Source: Eucalyptus grandis (Eukaryota; Streptophyta; Magnoliopsida; Myrtales; Myrtaceae). From it: 64,000 bases of DNA. A program made the position numbers and the translations under genes. The first letter of the stretch is position 1; each line of letters starts with the position of its first letter. The stretch covers positions 38,345,682-38,409,681 of the forward strand of contig NC_052619.1 of NCBI RefSeq assembly GCF_016545825.1, read 5' to 3'. Positions 12,652 to 29,940 of the stretch are shown here, piece by piece. Below the pieces are notes generated by a model. The model did not search any database. It was not told where the DNA came from and saw only the letters and a list, made by a program, of their open reading frames with translations.

Positions 12652-13031
12652 CAGGGTTGGTCTAAAGAGAGATAGAATGTTTCTTAATTAATCTAATATG
12701 GGCTGGCTAGTGTGGGCCGAGTTGAGCCTGGCCCGTAATAAGGGGGACTAGCTGGAAACTCTATAAATAGTGCTCAAGTCTCTCCTCTAACCCTAATTCT
12801 CACATGTATCATCACCTAAGGGGCGTTTACCTAACGCTACACGTGAGGGAGCCGCCTCATTAAACCAGTGATACGGAGGGCAATAGAGGAGAATGACTTG
12901 TGCGTGGAACATTGTGTTTCCGCTTCCGCTTCAAGAACAATGGATCCCAGGTGCATTAATCTTTTACTCTTTGGATGTGTGTTCTTGTTCTAGTTATAGA
13001 GATCTTGGGATTATGCAATTTGCGTCCTACA
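12652..13031 (+). repeat. 5' LTR of the copia element (missing its first 71 bp)
   Basis: This 380 bp stretch matches 17784-18163 without length change and ends TTTGCGTCCTACA. It contains CTATAAATAG at about 12760, a good TATA box. The part corresponding to 17713-17783 of the 3' LTR is absent. Confidence 0.88.
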
Positions 13032-13033
13032 TG

Positions 13034-13045
13034 TGGTATCAGAGC
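13034..13045 (+). other. Primer binding site (initiator Met tRNA)
   Basis: TGGTATCAGAGC lies three bases after the 5' LTR. This is the standard plant copia priming site complementary to the 3' end of initiator methionine tRNA. Confidence 0.9.
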
Positions 13046-15590
13046 AACCATAACCCTAGAACTCGAACGCAATTGGTTTTGCCCTAATTTGTACGGATCT
13101 ACCCTAATTTGTATGGATTAGCCATAATTGGTACTGATCTTGCCCTAATTTGTGATTTTCGAGACTTTTTGTTCAATAAAAATTAAATTAAATCACAAAT
13201 TTGAATTGGGGGAGACGAGACGAGCAAGAGGGTCGGCGGCGCGTCGCCGGGGGATGCCGCACGCGCCCCCACGTGCGGCCACGCGCCGCCTGGGCGTCGA
13301 ACGCGCGCCGCGCGTGAGCCCCACACGCCGCGCACTCAGGCGGCGCGTGCGGGCACGTGGGGGCTTATTTTGGCGCGTGGTTGGTGGCGTTGGACTCGTA
13401 TGGTGATTTCCTATCTTGTGGTATATTTATGTTATATGTTTGGTGGTTTTATTGATGTGAAATTGCATATGGAATCCTAAATACGTGTATTTTTAGTGTA
13501 TTTTTGCGTATTTTTCTTGTATTTTCTATGATTTTGGAAATACAGGTGATGGGTTACTAGTATGTTATCACATAATAAAAGGTGTGATTCATCAATAAAC
13601 ATCAAACTTTATTGTGAACTGAAGCTGGCTTAATGAGATACAATTCATATGAGATTGTATTTGAGCTATGTATTGAGCTGATGAGAAACAATAAAGATTA
13701 TGAAACTTTTGTTACTCAAGTATACTCCTTTACACACTGGTAATTTTTTAATGATAGACGACTTAAGGACTCGTGACCAAACTGATGTACTGATTAACAC
13801 ATCTGCTGAATGTGGGTAATGCATGTCAATTAAGTTACTGCATATTGTACATGAACTCATCTGGTCACTTGTTAATGTCTATCAAGTTGAATATTTTTTA
13901 TGGTTAAGGAGTATGACAACATTTATGCAGAGCAATAGTATCTATTGTTAAATTTTAGATATTTGGTTCTCTGGTTTGACTCAATTAATAGGCCACTGGT
14001 TGAAGTAATGATATTTGTTACCTAAAATTGATTAATAAATCAGTTGTTGGCCTTGGAGTCATTTTTGCCTTATGAACTCATAAGTGATAATGGATCAGCT
14101 GTCAAGCTTGTCGATTTGGTGTACCATGTATTACTATTGATGTTAATTTATGAGAGATATTATAGATCAGCATTCTTTTTATGTTGTTCTGGTAATATGT
14201 AATTTGGGTGCATAAGAGATGTTTTATTATTTGTTATGAGAAGTTTCTTATGTTACTGTGATCAATGATCTCATTGGAATCTGTCTTTCAAGTTCGCTGT
14301 ATATATATATGTATGATTAATTTTTATTAATGAATAAAGCAATGTAATTAGCATGATATGTGATTTTGGTGATATGCTGCCCCTATCACTAAAGTTAAAA
14401 TCACATGTATATGGTGTATGTGAGGAGTATAATTTATATCCCTGGTATGAGAGAATTTCAATGATTCAATTGAGTTGTGACTACCAAAGTGGCACACTTG
14501 ATTGGGTTTGAGAAATTTCGATCTCGTATATTGATTGGGATGTCTCCTAGTCTAATGCATAGTTATACTCCCAAATGAGGTGATTGTGTATTAGTTCATG
14601 GAGGGATACATGATAGTGTGGTGGAGGAGTGACCGATCCTAATAGTTCATATGCCCAAAGGTGATGAATTCACGAAGATTAGAATATATTCTCATAACTC
14701 TTATCATGTGGTGAGTGTACAATTGCATGTCATGTATTCTGCTCAAAGGTGATTATGTGATTTTGCATGTAACTCTCTGGATGTGTACTTGTACGTCAAG
14801 TTACACAATGCTCACATGATGCTAATTATATATATATTGCTTGGTTTTCAGTCACATTTTCTGTAATTAATAATTTCATTATTATTGAGATTTTTACTGC
14901 TTCAAATTTTAAGTTATGGACATATGATTTGTTGCTTGAGAAAATAGCAATAGAATTTGTTTACTGTCCATGAGAACACTTGAAAAGAGGTTTGCTTGCG
15001 GATTGCACTGCTATAAGATGATGGAAGCCTTAGTTGCTTGAAATTATGTCTTGTCTGATATTGAAATTAGGACACATCTGCAAAAATTGTGTTTAAGTCT
15101 TAATGACATATACATCTCGTATATGATTAAAAGGTTGTCAGGTTTAACAGTGGCTATGAGTATTTTAGCAAATATGACAATGCGAAATAACTTAAAGGGT
15201 CATTTGTCAAATACTTGGTAGATTCTGGGGTGGTAACTTAATTACTATGCCTGAAAATCTTGACAAAAGATTCACTCGAAATTATTTTGTATCTTACCTG
15301 GATTGTTCAAAAGGGTATTGATTTTATGACCCTAAAGAAGGTACAAGACTTATGTAATCACATACTCTAAAGTTTCTAAATATTGACGTAATTATAGAGG
15401 ATAGCTGCTCTCAGATTATTAAAGATAATAGTATGATGGAGGTTACTATGTTTTTGTCTTTACCTATACATATAATTATGGAATCTCCTATACCATAGAC
15501 TAAACTTGTTGAGATTCAAGGTACTATTCTTGATATAGTTTATAATGAAATTTCTTAAACCTCTCAAGTGCATAATGAAGTGGTTGCAGC
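13046..15590 (+). other. Decayed 5' internal region of the copia element
   Basis: A GC-rich patch (13210-13380) follows the primer site. The rest is AT-rich with scattered stops in all frames. Gag, protease and integrase would be expected here, but I could not recognise any of them with confidence. Confidence 0.5.
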
Positions 15591-17100
15591 TTTATTAAGG
15601 AGATTTGTTAAGGAAAGACGATCAGTTATACCATCAGACTATATAGTCTATTTGTGAGAGCATGATTACAATATCCACTATATGGTTGATGTAATGACAT
15701 ATTTATAAATGTCGTTTCTTATCCTCAATTAAGTATGTGATTAGATGCCATAAAAGACGATATACAATTTATGAAACATGTTTGGAAACTTACTGACTTG
15801 TCTAAAGATCACAAGTTTATTAGTTGCAAATTGGCGTACAAAACTAAAAGATTTCAAAAAAATATTGTGGAATTTAAAGCCAAATTAGTAACTAAAGTTT
15901 TAACTCTGAAAGAGGGGTGGATTGTTTATAGTGAAGAAATAATTATTTCTTTAAATATTCTTTCAGAGTAAACGTGGCATTAATAATTTATTTTGATATA
16001 AAGTTACGCCAAATAGATACAAAATCTATATTGTGCAACTGGATGATTTTGCAGCAAATTCAAGTAAACTTGTGTATAGACTGAAAAGTTCTAATTCATG
16101 GTCTTAAGCAAGTTTACAGACAATATTATTAAAGTTTCATAGTGTTATTATTTTGTTCAATTTAGAACAAAGTAATTCAATATACTGCAATGTCAGTGGG
16201 AGGAAATTTATTTTTTCTCATACTTTATGTACATTATGTTTTGCTTACAAGTTGTGACCTTGAAATATCTTATATCCTTTGTACTGAGATCTGTAAAGAT
16301 TGTTTTTGCCATATTATATTAGATTTTCTCGGAGGACATTTGCTGATTGTATATTGGAAATATTCAATATACATCATTGCAAGCCAAGAATTGCTCCTAT
16401 TGTTAAGGGTGATGGACTAAATCTATCACATTGTCCTTATTTAGATATTGAGAAAATCTAATTAAATGGTGTACCTTGTGTCAGTGCACTTAAAAGTATA
16501 ATGTATGCTCAAATTTGCACTAGACTAAATGTTGTCTTTGTGACGGGACTTCTAGGCAGATATCGGTCAAATCCAGGACATGATCACTGAGTTGCTGTCA
16601 AGAAGGTTTTAAGGTACTTAAAAAAGACAAGATTATATGTTAATTTATAGCCATGTTCAATTCTTACAGTTAGTAGAGTATTTAGATGTAAACTTTGCTG
16701 GCTGTTCTGATGACATGCAATTAATAACAGAATACATATTTATGTTAACAGTAAGTGCAGTATATAAAGTTTTATGTCATCTTCTATTATGTAAGCAGTG
16801 TTAGTAACATTCTTTTAGGCTGTTACTTGGGCTTTTAGGCTCCAGAACCTCATGAAAGGAGTTGATTGTTTTAACTTTATGGATAGACTCATACGGTTGT
16901 ATTGAGATAACAAATTTGTAGTATTATTTATTTACTACATAGGTCTCAAGTGGTCTAAATATATGGTGGTCAAATATTTTTTACCATAAAGAAACGGTAC
17001 AGAAATGTGACTTATAATATAATATATTTTCACAGATGATGTGGTTACAGATCCACTAACTAAAGGCCTACGCCCATGTGTATTTGAGTGACATGTCATT
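15591..17100 (+). pseudogene. Copia pol remnant (reverse transcriptase / RNase H)
   Basis: Frame-broken copia landmarks occur in order. ERRSVIPSDYIV and a nearby EHD near 15615-15670 match the linker before reverse transcriptase. WKLTDLSKDHK...ISCK followed by FKAKLVTKV near 15785-15900 matches the start of the RT domain. LLGRYRSNPGHDH and KKVLRYLKKTR near 16548-16640 match the region between RT and RNase H. VTDPLTKGLRP near 17045 matches the polyprotein end. Stops and frameshifts are frequent, so the element cannot make its own enzymes. Confidence 0.75.
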
Positions 17101-17712
17101 AGCATGGGCCTAGGAGTATCTTCGGATACTATTGTTTAGTGGGAGCTATTTTGGCTTTACTATAATAAATGTTTCATCTGTGTTCGTTACACTTTGTAAC
17201 GGTTTGATATGTATCAACTTTTGCATTCGATAAAATATTTTTGAATGTATTGTTATTATGTTGAATACATATTGATAAAGTCTCAAGGGATTGTATAAAC
17301 CTTGAGTGAATGCTAGGGGCATCCGGGCATCCGGTTATTAGCCTTGTGCATATGTCTTGTGATACATAAAGAAATGTTAACCATAAGGACAAGACATAAG
17401 TGGGTTCATTGGAACCATAAAGCATTCTCTTGTGGCACAAGTTTTTGTGACACCTAAGGTAAGAAAATGGTGACTGACAAATGAGATCTCTCTATGAGAG
17501 ACGTTATCCATTTGACACACTACCATATTGAATCCATATCAATAAAGTTGAGACATTCGTGACCATGGAAGGCTCTATGTGTATACACGCAGTTACCGCC
17601 ATGATTCGGTGTTTAAGACTTTATGGGATAGGATTGACTATTAAGAATTATCTCTGAACCAAATGTGCGCACATACGGTACGATTTCAATTAATATAGTC
17701 CAAGTGGGAGAA

Positions 17713-18163
17713 TGTAAGAGTTTTCCTAATGTGGACTAAATTAATTGATATTGTAATTTACTGTTTTTACGGTTACCGTAAAACAGGGTTGGTCTAAAGA
17801 GAGATAAAAGGTTTCTTAATTAGTCTAATATGGGCTGGCTAGTGTGGGCCGAGTTGAGCCTGGCCCATAATGAGGGAGACTGGCTGGAAACTCTATAAAT
17901 AGTGCTCAAGTTTCTCCTCTAACCATAATTCTCACATGTATCCTCACCTAAGGGGCGTTTACCTAACGCTACATGTGAGGGGGCCGCCTCATTGAGCCAG
18001 TGATACGGAGGGCAATAGAGGAGAAGGACTTGCGCGTAGAACATTGTGTTTCCGCTTCCGCTTCAAGAACAATGGATCCCAGGTGCGTTAATCTTTTACT
18101 CTTTGGATGTGTGTTCTTGTTCTAGTTATGGAGATCTTGGGATTACACAATTTGCGTCCTACA
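17713..18163 (+). repeat. 3' LTR of the copia element
   Basis: This 451 bp repeat begins TGTAAGAGTTTTCC and ends CCTACA, with a purine tract (CAAGTGGGAGA, 17701-17711) just before it and ATCAT (18164-18168) after it. It keeps the first 71 bp that the 5' LTR has lost. Confidence 0.88.
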
Positions 18164-19158
18164 ATCATCGCCCAAGTAGTTCATGATTGATAATCCCTAT
18201 GCAGTAGAGTACCTTGATGTCCTTTGAAGAGTTTACAAGGCAATCCATGAAGGTCACATAGTCGGTAAGTAGATGATGTCTCCGCCTGGATGATGCGGCT
18301 CATACGCGATTTGGTTTCGCAATTGTGACTCGGTGTGGTCCTGTATACTCAAGACTTGCATCTCAAGTTTCCAATTCTTGAGTCTGATGTCTTTCATGTG
18401 CCCCCCTCGCACTGCTTTTAACTTGACTTCAGACTCCCTGAGCTCCGTCGCTGAGGACATGAACATGAGTTTCTCTTTCATCGGCAGGGCTCCGCCATTT
18501 AGTCGGGCACGTTAGGCAAGCCAGAAGTCAAACATGTGTACATTAGATGGAGAAGATGTATGCTCTCGTGAAGTGTCGGATATCGGCTCGAGTCTCCTAG
18601 TTCGATATAACTGGTGGCTCTATCGATGAGCTCGAGATGCTCATCCGGACCTTTAGCCAGGTCATATAGCTTGTTCAAGACGAAAAGCGGGAGTTGGTTC
18701 TCGAGAAGCAGTACATTGCGCTGGAGTCAGTATCAAATCCGATCTGCATTCATTAGCGGGTCGTCTTTGTCTCTCAATTCCTCCGTATTGAACTTATGGA
18801 ACAACTCGACAATGAAACAACCATCAATGAGCATCATCGCCTGGAACTGTTTTGGGGAAAGATAGATGGTTTCTGCTTAGCAATCACGCGCCCATTGTTC
18901 CAGTTCTCTTAGAGTTGGCATATACCCGTTGACACTCTCATTTCTCCTCCAAAGCAACTGCTGCACGTACTGCTTCTTTTGGTCTTCCAGAAATTAGGCT
19001 TTGTGGATTACTTTGCGCCGTTGATGACGAACCCTAAATATGCTATGCTCTGGCTGGATTGGAGGCACACCGCAAAGCATGTCCTTGATGTAGATTAAGA
19101 CATCATCTTGCGTCTCGGATTGCTCATTGTGTCTAACGTTCTGTATAGGTTACGACAT
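18164..19158 (-). pseudogene. DUF247 copy 2, 5' part
   Basis: This continues the copy 2 pseudogene after the copia insertion. It aligns to 8.33-9.33 kb of copy 1 throughout. The start codon at 19158 is kept, but codon 3 is TAA where copy 1 has CAA. Further small changes break the frame, including an in-frame stop in the segment near 18880. It still holds the ancestral state at the two sites where copy 1 is broken: a single AACTCTTCAAA unit near 18230, and the undeleted RRNESV segment near 18940. The copia insertion falls between the LLG-containing segment and the membrane tail. Confidence 0.85.
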
Positions 19159-20700
19159 GATTAATGTGATAATAAGCATGTTGTAAAGCAAGATAATAGT
19201 TTTTTGTGTTTTTAAATTGGTTTTTCATGTGCTTCCCTTTCATTAAGCCTTATGATTGTTAGTATTAGCTAATGCTGTGTATGTAAATTAGAGCGTCAAA
19301 TGCGTTGCTGGCAAGAGATTTCGTGATGATCACATATTCAGGAGTGAATTTGCAAAAACAGTAAACCAAAAATGGAGCAGCATTAATCAATAGCTATGCG
19401 ATAATTCATTTTGTAATACACTAAAGCAGCATTTAGAGTTGAATATGTACATACACACAACACACTAGAGCAATAGAGAAATGTTTTACTATTCTGCTTA
19501 GTGAGTAATGTAAGAGCTACCGTCTATCTACATTATTGATCCCATCGATAGGTTTTCCTCCCCTATGTTTTCGATATGCTATTATTTTATTGGAATCATT
19601 GTAAGCAATATCTTTAAATAGGTACAAAGTTATCCGTAATAAAATAAGGACAAGTTACAAAAACTATCTTCACATGAACTATTCCAATTTTCAATTTTGG
19701 TCAAATACTATTTTTCATGACATATATGATCTGAAAAATGGCAAAAAGATAAAGTGGCCTTTGAATAAAAATTTGGGACAATTCCATATTTCTATGTGAA
19801 TATTGATGGAAAATGCAAATTAAGCACTGTAGTTGAACAAACATTTAATTGGCGGATCTCCCGTCGGTTTCCTCCTTGAGCCTTTTAAGGACGTGCTCTA
19901 GTCCAATATAAATAAATGAAAAGTTGACGAAAAATTACAAACCCAGTTTAGTTCCTAAATGCAATAACAGCTAAATCGGCTTTTTGCTTTCTAGAAGAGT
20001 TTCGGGAATATGAGCCCCGAATTTTATCTCTCCAGCCACCAAGCAAGGACAATCATTTAGACACTGAAATGTGATTTTTAATTTTACCTGGAGTGTTTTT
20101 ATCATGAGCTACTTAATATCGATTTTGAAGGCGTAAGAACCACGTTGAATAGTTTTAAACTACATAAAAGAATTATTGTAAAAAAATTGAACCAAGATAA
20201 AATATAGAGATACCATTAAACACGATGGGAACCGGGGATTTGAGGCTATAGAAGATGAGACAACCGATTAGTTAGGTAACATATAAGAAATGCTTTTTGG
20301 ATTATTATTTTTTCCTACCGAGGGTATAAGGAATTTTTGGACCGGGGAGGAAAGAGCAACCATTGGCCCGGTTGCCCCCGAGATCCGCCCCAGATCAAAC
20401 GCTAGGCATAACTTTAGAAGTTTCATGTGTCATTTTCGTCCTCTAGCAGTGATAAGACAAGATCGGTACACGAGTGACTTCATCCGGTGGATATGCGGTG
20501 ATTGATCTAATTTCGTTATGATGAATAAGATTTATGCTATATCAATTAATTAAGTACTTGCAAATGTGAAACGTTGGCATCCTCTATCAACTATTATTTT
20601 CTCAATACATAATGAACAATCTCGACAGTCCAAAAATAGAAAAGGGATGGTTAATTTTCGAAACTAAACTTATTCAAGCAACTACCATAATTATTCCATT
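19159..20700. other. Upstream flank of DUF247 copy 2
   Basis: This is paralogous to 9.34-10.39 kb plus 11.34-11.41 kb and non-coding. It lacks the 0.9 kb TIR element present in copy 1. Duplicated blocks remain in the same order, though diverged by visible indels. Confidence 0.6.
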
Positions 20701-21780
20701 TCATAACATCCTACCTTGAAATTCAATCGTAGATTGAAGTAGTTACTTCAATTTTGTACTACAATTGAATCGAGGATTCTTGGATGATCCGTTGGAAGAT
20801 CATCACAAGTTTGTATCAAACATTCACCTATTCTTGAATTGAGAATAGGTGAACGATCGACAAAAATTGATGAATTGGAGGACTTATGGTAATGGCAATG
20901 GTGATCGATCACCATGAATGGCTTGTGGACTCACTGAAGAGGCTAGTCGCATGAAGAAGTAAGGTCGCTAGCATCGGAATGAGATCAATAAATGGTCGGA
21001 GCTTGGCGAAGCAAGGACGCCTGATGAGAAAAATGAGAGAGTTTTTGGGAGAATATTTATTTACAAAGCTTTCTTCTATATATATATTTTTTATAATATG
21101 GCTAAATTGAGAGTGTAAATATGAACCTCAGGATCAGGAGGGAAATTCAGGAGGGAAAAAAATCAAATTTAGAACTAATCCTAACCCTACGACTCGTCTT
21201 ATGATCACATCGTTAATTATTTGCTTAATGAGTGAGAAATAAGGATAGGCCTTGATATGTCACATGGATGGGTGACATGGCACATCCTAAAGTCTAGATT
21301 AGAGGGGATTGAATGGTTAAGTTGGGGCTCTTAAGGATTGATGACATGAAATTTAATTTTAATAATTTTAGAAAATGACATTTTTGTGATTAGGGAGAGA
21401 GTGGGCCGGCCATGGGTCTATTGGTGGAATTCATTGACTTTTGGGTTGACTTGGTTGATCCGAGACTTTCCAATCATTCTATTTTACTTCAAACAATCTA
21501 GTAAGATTGGCTATCTATTTGTTTGACCCATTAGGCGAACTGGGTTGGGCAATCGGGTTAATTTGGCCGAACTCCGTCGGTCCAATGCATTGTTTCATGC
21601 TCTAAACTCGTGTTCGGATGTTGGCCGACTTGTTTGAGCTCAAAATCTTGAAATCGGCTTGAAATCTTAAATTATTATTGTCCCCGAATCGAATGTCCCA
21701 AAAAGCAATCAAATCAGTGAATTAAAAAGAAATACAATGTTGAAGAAAATTTAGGTGTCAACACGAGATTATCACTTCTC
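20701..21780. other. Intergenic; nothing recognised
   Basis: No coding region is seen. A local inverted repeat occurs near 20820-20855 (CACCTATTCTTGAATTGAGAATAGGTG), which could fold into a hairpin. The remaining sequence is AT-rich intergenic DNA. Confidence 0.4.
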
Positions 21781-22330
21781 TATTATGTTTTGAATCCGAT
21801 TTGTCATGTCATGTTGCAAGTTAATTTTTTCACATGATGTTCTTTCACTATCGACTTATAAATTAGATTGGCCATGTCATTCTACCGGCAAATATTGCCA
21901 CGGCATTCTATTTCATTACCTTGTTCTAAATTTAATTCTCCGCGTCATATTGATGTGATTATTATCATGTCATGTTATTTTGTTCTCGCGTTTTGAATCT
22001 AATTCATCCAATCATGCTTCATCAGAATATTGTCATGTCTTGTTATTTTGTTATCAAGCTTTGAATTTGATTTGCAATGTCACATTACATGTGGTATTGC
22101 TGTATCATGTCATTTCGACATAGTGTATTGGATTCAATTTGACATGTCATGCTACAAGTGATTGTCATATCATGTAATCTCGTCATCTGTTTTGAATCTT
22201 ATTCATCACACCATTCTACATGGGAATATTGTAATGCCATGTTGTTTCAGTTATCATGTTTTGAATTTAATTTGTTATGTCATGTTGCACATGAATATTA
22301 CCATGTCACGTCATTTCCAAAACATGACTG
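21781..22330. repeat. Degenerate tandem repeat, period about 67 bp, about 8 units
   Basis: The anchor word TTTTGAATCTAATT recurs in variant forms at about 21789, 21856, 21925, 21990, 22058, 22126, 22190 and 22258, that is every 65-69 bp. Between anchors the words TGTCATGTCATGTTAC and ATATTGTCATGTC also recur. Units are well diverged, so this is an old satellite-like array. Two overlapping 60-codon open frames here are by-products of the repeat. Confidence 0.75.
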
Positions 22331-23346
22331 AATCTTGCATATGAATTAATATGTGCTTCTATCACACAAATGGAGTCATGATGCTGCACACAAAAAGGGG
22401 CCTCATTAATAAAATACTAGGTCGAAGTTTTGAAGTAATACTCATCAAATTAAATGATAGATGATTTAACACTGAACCAAAAATTGGGTTGCACTGTCGA
22501 AAGTTTGTTGTGAAAAGCTAATATGTCCCGCACATAACCAATTCTCCGGACAAATGATCTCTAGTCTCCATAGACCAGTTTTCTTCACACATGCACTAGG
22601 TTGGTAACATTCTCATCTCTGCCTAGGCTTTTTAGGTGCCCAATCGACCTAGGTTTTCCGAATCAATTAATGATGATTCTAATATGGTCTTTAAGCTCTT
22701 GCATCCCGCAAGTTTCTCGAGCTTAGGATTTTAGAGATCTTAAGAACGAGGCCGCTAATAGCTGGCAATCCTCGATTCGCAAAAATCTCGACGTGCTCCG
22801 GTCACATAAGTTAATTTACATAGTTTCTAACAATCTTGGACATTATTTTACAAACAGTCCCATATATTCGGCTCATTCGTGGGCAATCATTAGGCAGGTA
22901 TTTTTTTTAGTTTTAGTTTGAGACAAGAATTTGGTGAAGCACGTTAATCATAGCGTCTCCCTTCTTCCATCTAACGGTCATGATCGTACTACTGTCTAGC
23001 AACATAAGACACAACGAATGGTAGTTGCAGTCGAAGCATCCGCTGGGATCTGCGCTGTTTCACCAAACTTTCGACTTTACGTTGACTTCCGTGACAGCAT
23101 TCCAGTGACGCAGCGCACGTGCGGTATCATTTTGGGAAAAAGAGGAGGTGGAGAGTAATGGCAGCTGGAGTGGACACGATCCCTGGTATCTGGACCTGTT
23201 GATATTTCACAAACCTTTGGACTTTCTTTCTCGCTGGATCTAACAATCACCTCAAATAATAATATTTTTCTCCTGTGACAGGACAGCTTTACAATTATGC
23301 GGCTTCATAATCATGTCGTTCTGGGAATAGGAGACTCAGAAAAGAC
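22331..23346. other. Intergenic, includes the beta-glucosidase promoter region
   Basis: No gene is seen. The 300 bases before 23347 must hold the promoter and 5' UTR of the beta-glucosidase. AATAATAATATTTTT at about 23257 is the only TATA-like run near a plausible distance, and I do not rate it as established. Confidence 0.35.
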
Positions 23347-28521
<5,175 letters not shown>

Positions 28522-29427
28522 GCCTCTAAAGTGCTTATGTCCACGCAAGGAATGCATCTTGTCGGAGAAAGCTCGAAGACGACATTAATCGATGTCGACA
28601 GGAGATACACGTATTCTATTTGAATTTATGTTTCCAAGATGCAGAGGCTTTAATAGTTTCAGCATATAAAACCTCATATTCATATAGGAATTTGAAATAA
28701 GCGTCGCTAACGAATGATCTGACGAAATTCCAGATGATATATCATAGCTCTGCTAACTAATTAAAAATGGCACAACATTTGTCCTTTTGAGAGAAATGAA
28801 TTGATTCATACCTTGATTAATAGAAAAAATCATTACATTTATAAACTTCTTAATCCAAAAAGTGGCAAAGCAAGTCCACTTTTCATTAAGGCTATTTTTG
28901 TTTTACGAAAAGTGAATAATTTGGAAAATATGTCCATAAAAACGACCATTTGTATCATTGGTAGAAATAAACAATCGAAAAATATTTTCATGTTCACTTT
29001 AGATAAAAATTGTTATTGATAATAAAAAAATTTCCATCGATAATTTATTCCAAACGACACAAGCGGTTGTTTTTACGAAAATATTTCTCTATGAAACAAA
29101 TGAAGCTTAAAAGACTAATTTTGATCCTTCTCCAAAGTTCAGGTATAAAAGTCCGCGCCATCTGGCAGGGTTGGCACCGCCATTGAGAACTTGCCAAGGA
29201 TGCGAGACCAAACTGGAGGAAGCGCCTCCATATCCACATGTTGATCTTCTGGATCCTATTGCCATCGACGATTGAATCATCAATGGAGACTCGGCAGAGC
29301 TCGGCATGTACTCTCAAGCTATATACAAAAGAAAAGCTCAACATTGGCTCCAAGTTTTGCTGATACAATGAGAGAGAGAGAGACCGCAGCAGAGTGATCG
29401 TCCACCTCGCGGCAGTGATGGGGTGTT
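28522..29427. other. Downstream of the beta-glucosidase; nothing recognised
   Basis: The first few hundred bases are likely 3' UTR. A minus-strand open frame of 107 codons (29045-29368) has no recognisable family features. I do not call it a gene. Confidence 0.4.
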
Positions 29428-29730
29428 ACAAAGTTCAATCCAAAAAGTTAATCTATTAAGTGAAAAGAGACTATGTTATGAAGAGCATGTAAGGCTCGTT
29501 GTCAGATGATATGGGCAATCTATTGTGCAAACCAAATTAGGAGCGGCATGTGAAATTTGAGTAATGGGGTTGGACGCACATAGGCATAAGAGATAGCTTT
29601 AGCTCTAGCACCATGATAGAAAATTTAACCCAAAAACTTAAACTATTATGTAGATGGAGACCACACGCATATGAATAGCTTATAAGACCCATTGTCAAAC
29701 GATGCGGGATAATATTTCAATAGGTGCGTC
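29428..29730 (+). repeat. Dispersed repeat, two diverged copies side by side
   Basis: TTCAATCCAAAAAGTTAATC...GGCTCGTTGTCAGATGATATGGG (29430-29515) and TTAACCCAAAAACTTAAAC...GACCCATTGTCAAACGATGCGGG (29628-29710) are diverged copies of one motif. A third copy is at about 54822-54945 (CCAACCCAAAAGCTTAAGC...GCCCATATAAACCCGG). They look like remnants of a high-copy plant element. The family is not identified. Confidence 0.5.
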
Positions 29731-29940
29731 GTGACCTTCCTTGAGGTGAACCACCAAGGGAAACCTAATGGATTATTAGGCAATCACAAACAATTATTCA
29801 TGAACGAGATGGCGTTGTCATTTAGCATGAATCTTCCCAAGCCCATCCAATCGTAACTTAGGGTTTTAATTAAGCCATTTTTAAGGTAGGGCCAACCCCT
29901 GAGTCGATTGTTGCATAGACAAGGAGTAAAAATTCATTAA

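Larger units (their letters stand above)
12254..18163 (+). mobile_element. Ty1/copia LTR retrotransposon with a TRIM-substituted 5' LTR end
   Basis: This is a 5.9 kb insertion in DUF247 copy 2. It has a 3' LTR (17713-18163) starting TGTAAGAG and ending CCTACA, a purine tract CAAGTGGGAGA just before it, a 5' LTR end at 13031, and a tRNA-Met-type primer binding site three bases further in. The 5-base flanks are GTCAT on the left and ATCAT on the right. Copy 1 reads CATCATCGCCC across the empty site, so one base has changed since insertion. The first 71 bases of the 5' LTR are missing and replaced by TRIM sequence from 12254 to 12651. The polyprotein is heavily decayed. The LTRs differ at roughly 20 of 380 comparable positions by eye. 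Confidence 0.85.

Noticed and set aside
8009..19158. Self-incompatibility locus based on DUF247 genes
   Set aside because: DUF247 genes act in grass self-incompatibility, but the family is large in all plants, both copies here are broken and no partner genes were seen.
21781..22330. Small secreted-protein genes from two overlapping 60-codon frames
   Set aside because: The frames follow the 67 bp repeat and have no conserved features.
29045..29368. 107-codon minus-strand gene downstream of the beta-glucosidase
   Set aside because: No recognisable domain and a second overlapping frame is equally open; left as uncharacterised.
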